A stretch of DNA of 64,000 nt, taken from positions 98,054-162,053 of the forward strand of contig CALXKM010000033.1 in NCBI GenBank assembly GCA_944388865.1, read 5' to 3'. The notes below the pieces were generated by a model. That model was given only the letters and a program-made list of their open reading frames with translations, did not search any database and was not told the DNA's origin. Every line of letters starts with the position of its first letter. Position 1 is the first letter of the stretch. The DNA comes from an uncultured Duodenibacillus sp. GTDB taxonomy: Bacteria; Pseudomonadota; Gammaproteobacteria; Burkholderiales; Burkholderiaceae_F. A program made the translations under genes and the position numbers. Positions 53,912 to 63,035 of this stretch are shown in pieces.

Positions 53912-54160
53912 GGTTTTGTATTCTCCAATAAGGCTCGGGCAACGAACACGAAACCCGATGCCGGCAACAAGATGATTTCGTCAGCTCAAAAATATCGGCA
54001 GCAAGCCAACCGCAACGGCTCATTACAGAGCCTGCGGCGCAATGCTCAGGTTATCTAGTCTGGAATTGATCTCGCTTTGGGGCTGCCGCAAAGCGGGAAT
54101 TTTAACGCAGCAAAGACCACAATTTTCTTAAGATTTTTTGCCGGAAAGTTCGTCAAGGCC

Positions 54161-54805
54161 TTAAATGACAAGGAATGTCTGCGCCAGCACCCACAAAGCA
54201 ATGGCTACGAAAACGCCGCCCGAAGCGCAGTTGACGATTTTAGGTCCGCGCGGACCGCTGAGAAAACGCCTGGCGTGCGAGGCAAGAATGGCTGTAGCAA
54301 GCATCACAACAAACACAATGAGGCCGTAGACCGCAATCATGATCGAGACTTGCGGAACGTAAGCAAGACTGGCATCGATAAACTGCGGCAGCACTGAAAT
54401 GCCAAACACAATCGGCTGGGGGTTGGTAATGGATACAAGCACGCATTTGCCAAACTGAGCAATTGCACCTTCGGGCTGCTGGTTTTCTGCGTGTTTTAAA
54501 AGCCCTGATGTGCGGCTGGCATCCTTAAAGAAATTTTTTAAGCCCAGATAGAGGAGATAGCATGCGCCGAGCGTTTTGATGACGGCAAAGATCGTCGGAC
54601 TAGCCGCAATAATGACGCCAAGTCCGGAAACGGCCAGAATAAACAGAATCTGTATACCGACAGCTAGACCAATGCAGCCGGCGATGGATTTTTTCCATCC
54701 GTGCTGCAGACTCAAGGTGATGGTCATCACCGAGCCTAGACCGGGGGCAAGAATATTTGCTGTCCCAGTGATGAGAAAAAGATAAAAGAGCTCTTCGTTG
54801 AGCAT
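54161..54805 (-). CDS. LysE/RhtB family amino acid exporter
   Basis: A 214-aa inner-membrane exporter with six hydrophobic segments. The signature AAPGPGxxxT-like block appears as ANILAPGLGSVMTITLS near 16-32, followed by GCIGLAVGIQILF. Residues LGACYLLYLGLKNF in the middle are typical of the family. The amino acid exported is not readable. It follows folA by 24 bases and may be part of the thyA-folA transcript. Confidence 0.85.
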   Translation of the reverse strand: MLNEELFYLFLITGTANILAPGLGSVMTITLSLQHGWKKSIAGCIGLAVGIQILFILAVSGLGVIIAASPTIFAVIKTLGACYLLYLGLKNFFKDASRTSGLLKHAENQQPEGAIAQFGKCVLVSITNPQPIVFGISVLPQFIDASLAYVPQVSIMIAVYGLIVFVVMLATAILASHARRFLSGPRGPKIVNCASGGVFVAIALWVLAQTFLVI

Positions 54806-54829
54806 GATGCATCGGCAATTGCCAGAGTT

Positions 54830-55321
54830 CTAGGATTCTTTTCTATAGAGCCGGCTAAAAATCAGCGCCGGCCGCGTTTCGGTTGCTTCAAGTTTCTGAA
54901 GAATTTCACGGCTCCAGCAATCCGTTTGTGCAATGTCGTAGAAAGCGTCGCCTTCAGTTTGGAGATCAATCTCAGTGAGCCAGATTTCATCGACCAGAGC
55001 CTGTGTTGCTCGGTAAATTTCTGCGCCGCCGATGATGAATGCCTTTGGTGCGTCGCCGACAGCCTTAAGCGCGTCCTCAATTGTGTTTGCAATAGTGCAG
55101 CCGGGAGCCTGAAAGTTCATTTGTCTCGTCACAATGATGTTCAGCCTGCCCGGCAGTGCGCGTCCGATGGATTCGTGCGTTTTTCTGCCCATGATGACTG
55201 GCGCGCCCATCGTCACCGATTTGAAGTGCTTGAGGTCTTCAGGAATGTGCCACGGCATGGTGCCGTTTTTGCCAATCACGCCGTCTTTGGCGCAGGCCAC
55301 AATGTGACAAAGTTTAGTCAT
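54830..55321 (-). CDS. folA: dihydrofolate reductase
   Basis: A 163-aa NADPH-dependent enzyme that regenerates tetrahydrofolate. It shows IVACAKDGVIGKNGTMPWHIPEDL at the start with the catalytic acid in PEDLKHF, VIMGRKTHESIG, and the NADPH loop AFIIGGAEIY. It lies 12 bases downstream of thyA, the usual pairing because thymidylate synthase produces dihydrofolate. Confidence 0.95.
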   Translation of the reverse strand: MTKLCHIVACAKDGVIGKNGTMPWHIPEDLKHFKSVTMGAPVIMGRKTHESIGRALPGRLNIIVTRQMNFQAPGCTIANTIEDALKAVGDAPKAFIIGGAEIYRATQALVDEIWLTEIDLQTEGDAFYDIAQTDCWSREILQKLEATETRPALIFSRLYRKES

Positions 55322-55333
55322 GATAATTTCCGA

Positions 55334-56134
55334 TCAGACTGCGACCGCAGCCTTGATGTGAGGCCAGGGGTTGTAGTCGACGATTTCGAAGTCTTCGAAC
55401 TTGTAGTCGAAAATCGAATCGGGTCTGCGTTTGATGAGAAGCTTAGGATAGGGCCGAGGTTCGCGTGAGAGCTGCAGCTTGACTTGCTCAAAATGATTGT
55501 TGTAGATGTGGCAATCGCCGCCCGTCCAGACAAAATCGCCGACATCAAGATTGCACTGCTGAGCCACCATGTGTGTTAATAGCGCATAACTGGCAATGTT
55601 GAAGGGAACCCCTAGAAAAATATCGCATGAGCGCTGATAGAGCTGGCAGGAAAGCTTTCCCTGAGCGACATAAAACTGAAACAGACAGTGGCACGGCGGC
55701 AGGGCCATCTTGTCAATGTCGCCGACATTCCAGGCGCAAACCAGGAGTCTGCGGCTGTCGGGCGTGGTTTTGATGGCGTCAATGAGATTGGAAATCTGAT
55801 CGATATGCCGGCCGTCAGAAGCTGGCCAGCTTCTCCACTGCACGCCGTAGATCGGGCCAAGATCCCCGGTTTCATCGGCCCATTCGTCCCAAATCGTTAC
55901 GCCGTTTTCGTGAAGATAGCCGATGTTGCTGCTGCCGGTTAAAAACCACAGCAGTTCATGCACAATCGAGCGGATGTGCAATTTCTTGGTAGTTACCAGC
56001 GGGAAGCCTTCCTGCAAATTAAAGCGCATCTGGTAGCCGAAAACGGATTTTGTGCCTGTGCCGGTTCGATCTGTTTTCGCTACGCCGTTTTGAAAGACGT
56101 GGGCAAGGAAGGTTTCGTATTGGTTGCTGGGCAT
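55334..56134 (-). CDS. thyA: thymidylate synthase
   Basis: A 266-aa enzyme methylating dUMP to dTMP with methylenetetrahydrofolate. It has the catalytic cysteine in [12 protein letters not shown], the folate-binding arginine region ([12 protein letters not shown]), and the C-terminal [13 protein letters not shown] precedes the ATG. It heads thyA-folA(-lysE), linking it with nrdAB in dTTP supply. Confidence 0.97.
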   Translation of the reverse strand: MPSNQYETFLAHVFQNGVAKTDRTGTGTKSVFGYQMRFNLQEGFPLVTTKKLHIRSIVHELLWFLTGSSNIGYLHENGVTIWDEWADETGDLGPIYGVQWRSWPASDGRHIDQISNLIDAIKTTPDSRRLLVCAWNVGDIDKMALPPCHCLFQFYVAQGKLSCQLYQRSCDIFLGVPFNIASYALLTHMVAQQCNLDVGDFVWTGGDCHIYNNHFEQVKLQLSREPRPYPKLLIKRRPDSIFDYKFEDFEIVDYNPWPHIKAAVAV

Positions 56135-56286
56135 GACGACCTCAAAAAAGCATCAGTTGAGCGCGTGAGCGTGCGTTGACGGCAGTCTAGATTGTTGGGT
56201 CTGCGCGCAGCGCTGCAGTAAAAGCGCGAAAGCGGCTTTTATTGCAGCAAGCCGTTTTCGCCGAAAAGTCTACTCGAAGGTTCAGA

Positions 56287-57255
56287 TCAGTCGACCGCGT
56301 GAATATATCGATAAAAAAGAAGCGTGAAGTGATAGAACACGGGGGCCGAGAATGTGAGCGGCGCAAAGCGCTCCAAAATTCCGCGGCCGATATAAAGCTC
56401 GCCTTCCCAGCTGCGGGCGCCGAGACTGCGCTTGACGGAGTTGATTACAAAGTCGCCCATTGCGCAGGCAAGAACAATGGCAATGGCAAATATTGCAGTC
56501 TGAAGAATTGAAAACGGCGTGAGCCAATACAGAGCAATGCCGGCAACGACGGCAAGCAGACAGCCGACAGTAATTCCCTTGACGGTTTTGTTTGGGTTAA
56601 GTGCAAGCGCCTTGCCGCCCAACGCGGAACTTGCGAGCACGGAAAAAAGGTCTGCCAAAAAAGTGATGATTAAGAAAAAGAGCAGCATCAGCTGGCCCGA
56701 TGTCTTGTGGCTTTCAAAGTCAAGATTGACAATGGCCGGAGCATGACTCACGCAAAAGACGCAGATCATCAAACCCCATTGAACCTTTGCGACGCGCTCC
56801 AAATAGCGGTCCGTGTCGTGGCTTAAGGCGGCTACAACGGGAAGAATCAAAAAGAGGTAGATCGGAATAAAGAGCGTGAAGACCTGCGAGAGATTAAAGT
56901 ACACCAGCGCATACTGCACGGGGATTGCGATGTAGAAGGCAATGACAAGCACCCAGTGATCGGTGTGCTTGATGGGCGTGAGCGCTATGAATTCCCTAAG
57001 AAGGAAAAAAGAAAAGATCGCAAAGATGACCACCAAACTGGCCAAGCCCCACCACCAGGCAACTGTAAAGATGACGATGAGCCACCACCCCAGACGCACG
57101 CGCGAGTTTGCGATGGCCAGACGGCGGCTTTGCTCGGGCGAAGTGGCTCGACCCTGCGCCCAAAGGCCGTAGATGGTGCCGGCGCCTTCGAGAAAAATCA
57201 GCGCGGCAAGAATGATCAAATACCCTTCCTGAAGGGTGACGCCAAGACGCATCAT
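56287..57255 (-). CDS. phosphatidate cytidylyltransferase-like membrane protein with atypical signature
   Basis: A 322-aa membrane protein with about nine hydrophobic segments, related to CdsA, which makes CDP-diacylglycerol. The C-terminal signature normally reads with KD, GHGG and DRxD, but here it is KRSLGARSWEGELYIGRGIL then ER, so the acidic metal ligands are altered (KD to RS, DR to ER). Activity may be changed or lost. AAAGGAG precedes the ATG at 57255. It directly follows the acyltransferase gene on the same strand, 14 bases away. Confidence 0.75.
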   Translation of the reverse strand: MMRLGVTLQEGYLIILAALIFLEGAGTIYGLWAQGRATSPEQSRRLAIANSRVRLGWWLIVIFTVAWWWGLASLVVIFAIFSFFLLREFIALTPIKHTDHWVLVIAFYIAIPVQYALVYFNLSQVFTLFIPIYLFLILPVVAALSHDTDRYLERVAKVQWGLMICVFCVSHAPAIVNLDFESHKTSGQLMLLFFLIITFLADLFSVLASSALGGKALALNPNKTVKGITVGCLLAVVAGIALYWLTPFSILQTAIFAIAIVLACAMGDFVINSVKRSLGARSWEGELYIGRGILERFAPLTFSAPVFYHFTLLFYRYIHAVD

Positions 57256-57269
57256 AGTAGTGTTCTCCT

Positions 57270-57884
57270 TTAGGACAGGTGTGCGAGATCAATTACGGCC
57301 TGACGGGCTCTCGTCAGAAAATCTTCTTTGGTATTGCTCGGGTCGTGTTCAAGAGGAGCGCCGAAGCGCACCGAGCAGATCGTCGGCACCGGGATGTAAA
57401 CGCCCTTAGGCATGGCACGATGCAGGTTTTCGATATAGACGGGAATCAGTTCGACGTCAGGAAATTCTCTCATCAGGCGCCACAGGCCGCTTTTGAATTC
57501 GCTTGGCAGCGGCTGAGGTCTTCTCGTGCCTTCCGGGAAGATGATGAGCGAGTCACCGGCGCGCAGCGCGTCCTTTAATGGCTTTAAAGGATCTGCATGC
57601 TCGGCCCTGCGGCGGTCAATGAGCACCACATTGAGCTCGGTCATGGCAATGCGCTTGCGGAAAAAACCATGATCCCAGTAGTCGCGTGCAGCCACGGGGC
57701 GCGTCAGTTTGCGCAGCACCGAGGGCAGGGACGTCCAAATCACAATCGTATCAAGATGGCTGGTGTGGTTGGCAAAGTAAATGCGTTGCTTTTTTGAGGG
57801 CTTGCTACCTTCCCACTGTGGATAGGCCCCGACGAGCAGACGCGTAAGCCACACGATGGGCGTCATCAATTGAAACTGAAACAC
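57270..57884 (-). CDS. 1-acyl-sn-glycerol-3-phosphate acyltransferase family protein
   Basis: A PlsC-type acyltransferase (about 204 aa) adding an acyl chain to lysophosphatidate at the inner membrane. The catalytic NHxxxxD is NHTSHLD, and the substrate motif is FPEGTRRPQ, followed by LIPVYIEN. A GTG at 57884 has AGGA twelve bases upstream; ATG 57866 and 57947 are alternatives, and none has a strong ribosome site. It is coupled with the CdsA-like gene downstream, which would use its phosphatidate product. Confidence 0.82.
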   Translation of the reverse strand: MFQFQLMTPIVWLTRLLVGAYPQWEGSKPSKKQRIYFANHTSHLDTIVIWTSLPSVLRKLTRPVAARDYWDHGFFRKRIAMTELNVVLIDRRRAEHADPLKPLKDALRAGDSLIIFPEGTRRPQPLPSEFKSGLWRLMREFPDVELIPVYIENLHRAMPKGVYIPVPTICSVRFGAPLEHDPSNTKEDFLTRARQAVIDLAHLS

Positions 57885-58285
57885 GGCTGAAAAAATTCCT
57901 GTCAAAAGGCATTCATTGAAGCACCAAATTATAGAGGCGCCATGCATTAACGATCAGAAATGAGCACTCGTCTGAATTTTTCAGTCAGCAAAGGAATGCT
58001 TTTTGGTGTGTTACGGGTAAAAACTGAGAGAAAAAACTCAGGGTTTTGCTCTAGATCACAATGCTTACACTCGAAGTAGGAGCAAAGAGGGTCATAATCC
58101 CCCTATCTCAGTTGGACTGCGTTGCATGTTCAGAAAACAGGTTTAGAACAAGACGCATCTTCAGAGATGATTATTGCAAGCAGGACGCGCTCTCAACTCC
58201 GGCAAACAGCAGGGATGTTGCTTGAGCGGTCGTTTATGCGGGCACGTAAAAAAACAGTCCTTAGTTTGGAGGGAAAAGAAAGAAA
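57885..58285. other. long leader region before the patB-like gene
   Basis: About 400 bases without a supported ORF. It contains a short hairpin (AGGG...CCCCT near 58094-58112) and a TTGGAGGG ribosome site at about 58267-58274. A long leader could carry post-transcriptional control, but no known riboswitch class was recognised. Confidence 0.4.
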
Positions 58286-59464
58286 ATGACTTTAAAGCAC
58301 AATTTTGACGAAGTCATCGATCGTACGCACACCAACAGCTCCAAGTGGCTGAAGTATCCTGCCGGCGTTCTCCCGATGTGGGTTGCCGACAGCGACTTCA
58401 AGTGCCCGCAGCCTGTCGTCGAAGCAGTTTCCAAGCTTGCTCAGTTCGGCGTCTACGGCTATCCCTATGTCAAGGAAGGCGGCTTTGAAAAGGCTACCGT
58501 GGCATGGTGCAAGCGTCGTCTTGGCTTCGATGTGCGCGAAGATCAGTGCGACTACGTTCCGAGCCTCGGCACCGCTCTGGCTGTTGCCGTGAAGGCCTTC
58601 ACGGAACCCGGAGACAAGGTGCTCATGCAGTCTCCGATTTATCCTCCGTTTACGGCCGTGACGGTTAAGAACAGCCGCACCCCGATCTACAACGCTCTGA
58701 AGTTCGTCGACGGCAACTATCAGATCGACTTCGAAGATTTCGAACGCTGCTGCGCTGATCCCAAGACCAAGCTCTTCCTGCTGTGCAGCCCGCACAACCC
58801 GACGGGCCGTTGCTTTACGCGCGAAGAACTCGAACGCATGGTCGACATCTGCGTCAAGAACAACGTCGTGATCTTCTCTGACGAAGTGCACTCCGACTTT
58901 GTTTATGCTCCGCACAAGCACGTTTCGCTGCCCACGATCTCTGAAAAGGCTCGCGACAACTGCTTGGTCGGTCTGAACCCGTCGAAGACCTTCAACATCG
59001 CCGGTCTGCGTACGGCTGCTGTCGTGACGCCGTCCAACGCCAAGCTCCAGGAGGAGTACCAGCACGCTCTGGGCGCCTGCAAGCTCGGCCGCAACATCTT
59101 CGGTGATCTCGCCTATCAGATCTGCTTCGGCGGTGAATGCGACTACTATGCTGAACAGGTTCGCGATTATGTTAAGGGCAACATCGACTACGCCGTTGAA
59201 GCTCTCAACAAGATCCCCGGCATCAAGGCCTACACGCCTGACGCCACCTATCTGCTGTGGATCGACTGCCGTGGTCTGGGCTTCGAAACCCAGGAAGAAC
59301 TCGACAAGTTCGCTGTTGAGCAGTGCAAGGTTGGTCTGAACCCCGGCGAATCGTTCGGCATCGAAGGCAAGTGCTATCTGCGCATGAACCTTGCTTGCCC
59401 GCGCTCCTACGTGGTTGAAGGCTGCAAGCGCATCGCTGAAGCTGTTGCCAACATGAAGAAGTAA
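58286..59464 (+). CDS. PatB/MalY-type cystathionine beta-lyase or aminotransferase
   Basis: A 392-aa PLP enzyme, fold type I. Many PatB/MalY members cleave cystathionine to homocysteine; others act as C-S lyases or aminotransferases. It has the start LPMWVADSDFKCP, LFLLCSPHNPTGRCFTREE, the DEVHSDFVY block, and the PLP lysine in SKTFNIAGLRTA. Codon use is far more biased than in neighbours (Lys mostly AAG, Leu mostly CTC/CTG), pointing to high expression. The start follows TTGGAGGG. A terminator lies 32 bases after the stop. Confidence 0.9.
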   Translation: MTLKHNFDEVIDRTHTNSSKWLKYPAGVLPMWVADSDFKCPQPVVEAVSKLAQFGVYGYPYVKEGGFEKATVAWCKRRLGFDVREDQCDYVPSLGTALAVAVKAFTEPGDKVLMQSPIYPPFTAVTVKNSRTPIYNALKFVDGNYQIDFEDFERCCADPKTKLFLLCSPHNPTGRCFTREELERMVDICVKNNVVIFSDEVHSDFVYAPHKHVSLPTISEKARDNCLVGLNPSKTFNIAGLRTAAVVTPSNAKLQEEYQHALGACKLGRNIFGDLAYQICFGGECDYYAEQVRDYVKGNIDYAVEALNKIPGIKAYTPDATYLLWIDCRGLGFETQEELDKFAVEQCKVGLNPGESFGIEGKCYLRMNLACPRSYVVEGCKRIAEAVANMKK

Positions 59465-59495
59465 TTTCTTCTTTAAGCGGCTTCTTTAGCCAAAG

Positions 59496-59529
59496 AGGGG
59501 AGGCTCGGTACAGAGTTCTCCCCTTTTTT
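59496..59529 (+). terminator. intrinsic terminator of the patB-like gene
   Basis: AGGGGAG (59496-59502) pairs with CTCCCCT (59518-59524) and six T's follow (59524-59529). The 59530-59728 stretch to the tRNA promoter shows no gene. Confidence 0.75.
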
Positions 59530-59728
59530 CGTTGAGATCTGCTTGGTGGAATTGATTCCATAAAACAGCTTCGGGCAAGGATTTCCAAACGCGAAACATC
59601 TGTTCTTTCGCTGGGTGGGCTTTCCTTCAGCAATCTGTGCTTGATTTTCGTTGCTCAAAGATATGGGGTATCGCTTGGCGTATCTTGCTTAATCATCAGC
59701 AAATCGTGTTGTCAATCTCGTCGGGCTA

Positions 59729-59757
59729 TTGCGTTCTCGAAAAGTTTTATGTAAGAT
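59729..59757 (+). promoter_or_regulatory. promoter of tRNA-Ser
   Basis: TTGCGT (59729-59734), 17-base spacer, TAAGAT (59752-59757). A perfect 12-base palindrome GCTGAGCTCAGC (59758-59769) begins one base after the -10 and spans the likely start point. Confidence 0.55.
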
Positions 59758-59812
59758 GCTGAGCTCAGCTGATCAATGAGCTTTCGTTGAGACAGACGGA
59801 AGTGACGCAGCC

Positions 59813-59906
59813 GGAGAAGTGGCCGAGTGGCTGAAGGCACGCCCCTGCTAAGGGCGCAGATCAAATATACCTGGTCTCGAGGGTTCGAATCCCTCCTTCT
59901 CCGCCA
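59813..59906 (+). tRNA. tRNA-Ser (anticodon GCU)
   Basis: The acceptor arm GGAGAAG (59813-59819) pairs with CTTCTCC (59896-59902), followed by discriminator G and an encoded CCA. The anticodon stem CGCCC/GGGCG encloses CTGCTAA with anticodon GCT at 59847-59849, reading AGC and AGU. The long variable arm and GGTTCGAATCC T-loop are those of a serine tRNA. Integrase is encoded just downstream, so its 3' end probably served as an attachment site. Confidence 0.95.
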
Positions 59907-59966
59907 ATGATTACAAAAACTGCAGTTTTGTAATTAGTGATAAGCACTTGAAACTGCAGAGGATTG

Positions 59967-60001
59967 AAGGCTTGAAGCAATTGAGTTTCAAGCCTTTTTT
60001 T
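59967..60001 (+). terminator. terminator after tRNA-Ser
   Basis: AAGGCTTGAA (59967-59976) pairs with TTTCAAGCCTT (59986-59995), followed by a T-run to 60001. Confidence 0.7.
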
Positions 60002-60086
60002 CTTACCTGTGGAAATTTTGCAACACGCTTACAAAATTACTAAACAGAACCTTTTGTAACCGTACAAAACCTTACAGGACCTGCAT

Positions 60087-60110
60087 TTTTGGTGACCCTT
60101 TTGGTGACCC
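60087..60110 (+). repeat. tandem 12-base direct repeat near integrase
   Basis: TTTTGGTGACCC occurs twice without a gap (60087-60098 and 60099-60110), 61 bases before the integrase ATG. Such repeats near a tRNA-linked integrase can be arm-type binding sites of the recombinase or excisionase, or an operator for the integrase gene. Confidence 0.6.
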
Positions 60111-60171
60111 TCTGAAGCTCGATAAGATCGGATTTAGCGCAGTTTTCGTCGTTTTTTGGACCTCTTCGAAC

Positions 60172-61527
60172 ATGCCTAAATTCGTCACTCCGATGCCGCT
60201 CGTCATCTTCCGGCAACTCAAGTCACCCGGCTTTTATCCGCTCGGCGGTGTCCATGGTCTCTACCTCCGCATTCGCGGCGCCTCAGAAAGCTACATCCTC
60301 CGGTATCAGGACACATTCGGCAATCGGCGTAGCATGTCTCTCGGACTTCGCCGCTCCATGTCGCTGTCCGAAGCCCGCGCCAAGGCCACGGAAATCCGTG
60401 CACGCCTTTCTGAGGGCATTAACCCAACGCCCACACGCGTAACTCGTCGGCAGGCAAAGACGCAGCTATCGTCTTCAAAGACCGTCCTCACCTCCAAATC
60501 TTTCGCGGAGGTCATGGATTTGTGGCTGAAATATCGAGTGGAAAACAACTACTGGGTAAACGACCGGAAGGAGCCGTACGCCACGTCTAACCTTCTTGCT
60601 CGGCATGTGTTGCCTCGCCTCGGAAACATCGGCATCAACGCAATCACCGTTGAAGATATCCGTGATGTCCTTGTCCCTATTTGGACCACGAAAACCATCA
60701 CTGCGAAGAAGGCGTTGCGCAACATCAGAGCAATTCTGAACTGGGCTCGGGCGATGAACTACAGCTCATCAGCTGAAGATTTGTGTTCTCTACACGGACC
60801 TCTCGGCGTTCTCATGGAAGGAGCTCGCAAGAACGCAATTCGCAAGGAAAACTTCGCGGCACTACCTTACGAACGCATTCCATCGTTCATTTATGCGCTC
60901 TACCATCTAGAAGGCACGAGCCGTTGGATGATGATGTTCGCTATCCTAACGGCAAGTCGCATGAAAGCTGTTCGTCTCGCCACTTGGGGTGAAATTGATT
61001 TTGAAAACCGCGTTTGGGATATTCCGCCAGAACACGACAAAATCAAAGACCCAAAACGCGACCGTACCATCTACCTGTCGCAGCAAGCTATCGAAGTCTT
61101 AAAGAAGGTTCGCCCGAACTTGCCAAAGGCAAACGACTTAATCTTCAAAACGGACAAAGGCGGCAGTTTTTCCGACGCAGCAACGACTGCCTTGATCCGA
61201 CGAATGCACGACAGGCAGAAAGCTTTAGATGGCACCGGGTGGATTGACCCAGACAAGACCAAGCGCGAAGGCAAGATTTGCATCGTCACAGCGCACGGTA
61301 CGGCACGCAGTGGCTTTCGCACGTGGGCTAAAGATGACCGCCTCGGCAACAACCGCAAATACGACCAGGAAGCGGCAGAACTTTGTTTGTTGCACAGTAA
61401 AGCTTCCGACGACTACCGCGGAGCCTACGACCGCGCACGTTTGAGCACGGAGCGCCAACGACTGATGGATGATTGGGGGAAATTTTGCTTTTCTCTCATC
61501 TCAGGCAACATAGCCTCTATCAATTAA
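60172..61527 (+). CDS. tyrosine recombinase integrase, P4/DUF4102 type
   Basis: A 451-aa site-specific recombinase. The N-terminus (about 15-95; GGVHGLYLRIRGASESYILRY and LSLSEARAKATEIR) is the DUF4102 arm-binding domain of P4-like island integrases, followed by a SAM-like core-binding region and the catalytic domain. Catalytic residues: R in LTASRMKAVRLATWGEID, H-x2-R in HGTARSGFR, H in LLHSKAS, and tyrosine in GAYDRA. Codons are more AT-rich than in the flanking chromosome. It lies 265 bases after tRNA-Ser, as expected for an element inserted at the tRNA 3' end. Confidence 0.93.
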   Translation: MPKFVTPMPLVIFRQLKSPGFYPLGGVHGLYLRIRGASESYILRYQDTFGNRRSMSLGLRRSMSLSEARAKATEIRARLSEGINPTPTRVTRRQAKTQLSSSKTVLTSKSFAEVMDLWLKYRVENNYWVNDRKEPYATSNLLARHVLPRLGNIGINAITVEDIRDVLVPIWTTKTITAKKALRNIRAILNWARAMNYSSSAEDLCSLHGPLGVLMEGARKNAIRKENFAALPYERIPSFIYALYHLEGTSRWMMMFAILTASRMKAVRLATWGEIDFENRVWDIPPEHDKIKDPKRDRTIYLSQQAIEVLKKVRPNLPKANDLIFKTDKGGSFSDAATTALIRRMHDRQKALDGTGWIDPDKTKREGKICIVTAHGTARSGFRTWAKDDRLGNNRKYDQEAAELCLLHSKASDDYRGAYDRARLSTERQRLMDDWGKFCFSLISGNIASIN

Positions 61528-61570
61528 GAAAACGCCTGAAAATTACGTAAACTCAGGAAGCAAAATATTA

Positions 61571-61936
61571 TTGACTGACATGAAAAGCATCACAATTCGA
61601 AATAGTGTCACCGACTTTCTTATCTTTTCAGGAGGAAACAATGGTGACAGCATTGAGGTACGCACTGAGGGCAATTCCATCGGGGGCACGCAGAAGTTGA
61701 GGGCTCAGCTGTTCGACTACTGCACCAAAGTCATTCGCCACATAAAAATGAGCTACGAATACGATGAGCTGTCCAAACAGGCAACTACCAAGGATTTCTT
61801 AGTTGTTCGCCAGAAAGGTTCTGGCACAGTCGATCGAAAGGTAAACAACTTGGACGCCATTATTACGGCTAATTACCGCGCCAACAGCAAGCGTACGACA
61901 GACACGCTTAAGACAGCGGAGTCGGACCATGAGTAA
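61571..61936 (+). CDS. truncated RhuM-like N-terminal domain protein
   Basis: A 121-aa protein that matches the first ~110 residues of the next gene product at shared blocks (LFD, HIK, VRQxG, VxRKV, NLD, YRxNSK), although overall identity is modest. It looks like a shortened, diverged paralogue of the RhuM N-terminal region. Translation may begin at TTG 61571 (AGGAAG 10 bases upstream) or ATG 61580. The end overlaps the next gene's start by 8 bases, suggesting coupling. Confidence 0.6.
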   Translation: MTDMKSITIRNSVTDFLIFSGGNNGDSIEVRTEGNSIGGTQKLRAQLFDYCTKVIRHIKMSYEYDELSKQATTKDFLVVRQKGSGTVDRKVNNLDAIITANYRANSKRTTDTLKTAESDHE

Positions 61937-62984
61937 AGTGCCAACAATTTCCAACGGTCAATCTGGGACGATTGTCCTCTACCGCGATGACGCAGAAAAA
62001 ATCCGAGTCAGCGCACTGCTCAAGGACAAGACTCTTTGGATGACGCAAGCACAAATTGCAACGTTGTTTGACGTCAAGTCTCAGGCCATTACCAAGCACA
62101 TAAAGAACATCTACGAAGAGGGCGAGCTTGTTGAAGCGGCAACTTGTTCCAAAATGGAACAAGTTCGCCAGGAAGGCAATCGCATCGTTAACCGAAAAGT
62201 AGCCTTCTACAACCTCGATATGGTGATTGCTGTCGGCTACCGAGTGAATTCCAAGAAGGCAACAGCCTTCCGTATCTGGGCAACCAATATCCTTCGCGAA
62301 TACATCATCAAGGGATTCGCAATGGATGACGAACGTTTGAAAAATCCTGACTATTTCTTGGGCGAGGACTACTTCAACGAAATGCTCGAACGCATCAAGG
62401 ACATCCGTTCGAGCGAACGCAGGTTTTACCAGCAGATCACCGACATCTACTCGCAATGTTCTGTGGACTACGACAAAAATTCGCCAATTACGCGGCTCTT
62501 CTTTGCTCAAGTTCAAAACAAGCTTCACTGGGCCATTTCAAAGAAGACTGCGGCAGAGATCATCTACTCACGGGCTGATCATACGAAGCCAAATATGGGC
62601 CTAACAACCTGGAAATACGGGCCTGATGGCCGCATCTACCAGTCTGATGTCGTCATTGCCAAAAACTACCTCGACAAAGATGAGTTAGCGCATCTCAACC
62701 GGTTGGTCGACATGTATCTCGACTACGCTGAGAATCAAGCGAAAAAGAAGATTCCGATGACGATGGCGGATTGGGCAGCTCGTCTGGATGCTTTCCTTCA
62801 ATTCAACGAGGAAGAGCTGCTAACGGATGAAAACGGCAAAGTTTCCCGCGCCATTGCTGATGCCTTTGCGATCAGTGAATACCAGCTCTACCGAAAAGAC
62901 CTTTTGAAAAACTATCAATCGGATTACGACTTGTTCGCAGCTGCTGAGGAAGCCGCTCTCCTAGAAGCGAAGGACCATGAGTGA
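61929..62984 (+). CDS. rhuM: RhuM family protein
   Basis: A 351-aa member of the RhuM family (named from Salmonella SPI-3, found on many islands and beside mobile elements; function unknown, possibly DNA-binding). The N-terminal third (WMTQAQIATLFDVKSQAITKHI) resembles a helix-turn-helix, and the middle has RRFYQQITDIYSQCSVDYD and FFAQVQNKLHWAI, both diagnostic of RhuM. Start ATG 61929 is preceded by CGGAG and overlaps the upstream gene. AT-richer codons fit horizontal transfer with the integrase. Confidence 0.85.
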   Translation: MSKVPTISNGQSGTIVLYRDDAEKIRVSALLKDKTLWMTQAQIATLFDVKSQAITKHIKNIYEEGELVEAATCSKMEQVRQEGNRIVNRKVAFYNLDMVIAVGYRVNSKKATAFRIWATNILREYIIKGFAMDDERLKNPDYFLGEDYFNEMLERIKDIRSSERRFYQQITDIYSQCSVDYDKNSPITRLFFAQVQNKLHWAISKKTAAEIIYSRADHTKPNMGLTTWKYGPDGRIYQSDVVIAKNYLDKDELAHLNRLVDMYLDYAENQAKKKIPMTMADWAARLDAFLQFNEEELLTDENGKVSRAIADAFAISEYQLYRKDLLKNYQSDYDLFAAAEEAALLEAKDHE

Positions 62985-63035
62985 CTCGACGAAATGAGCC
63001 TCATGATAACCAAACGAATTCATTGGTATTAAGGA

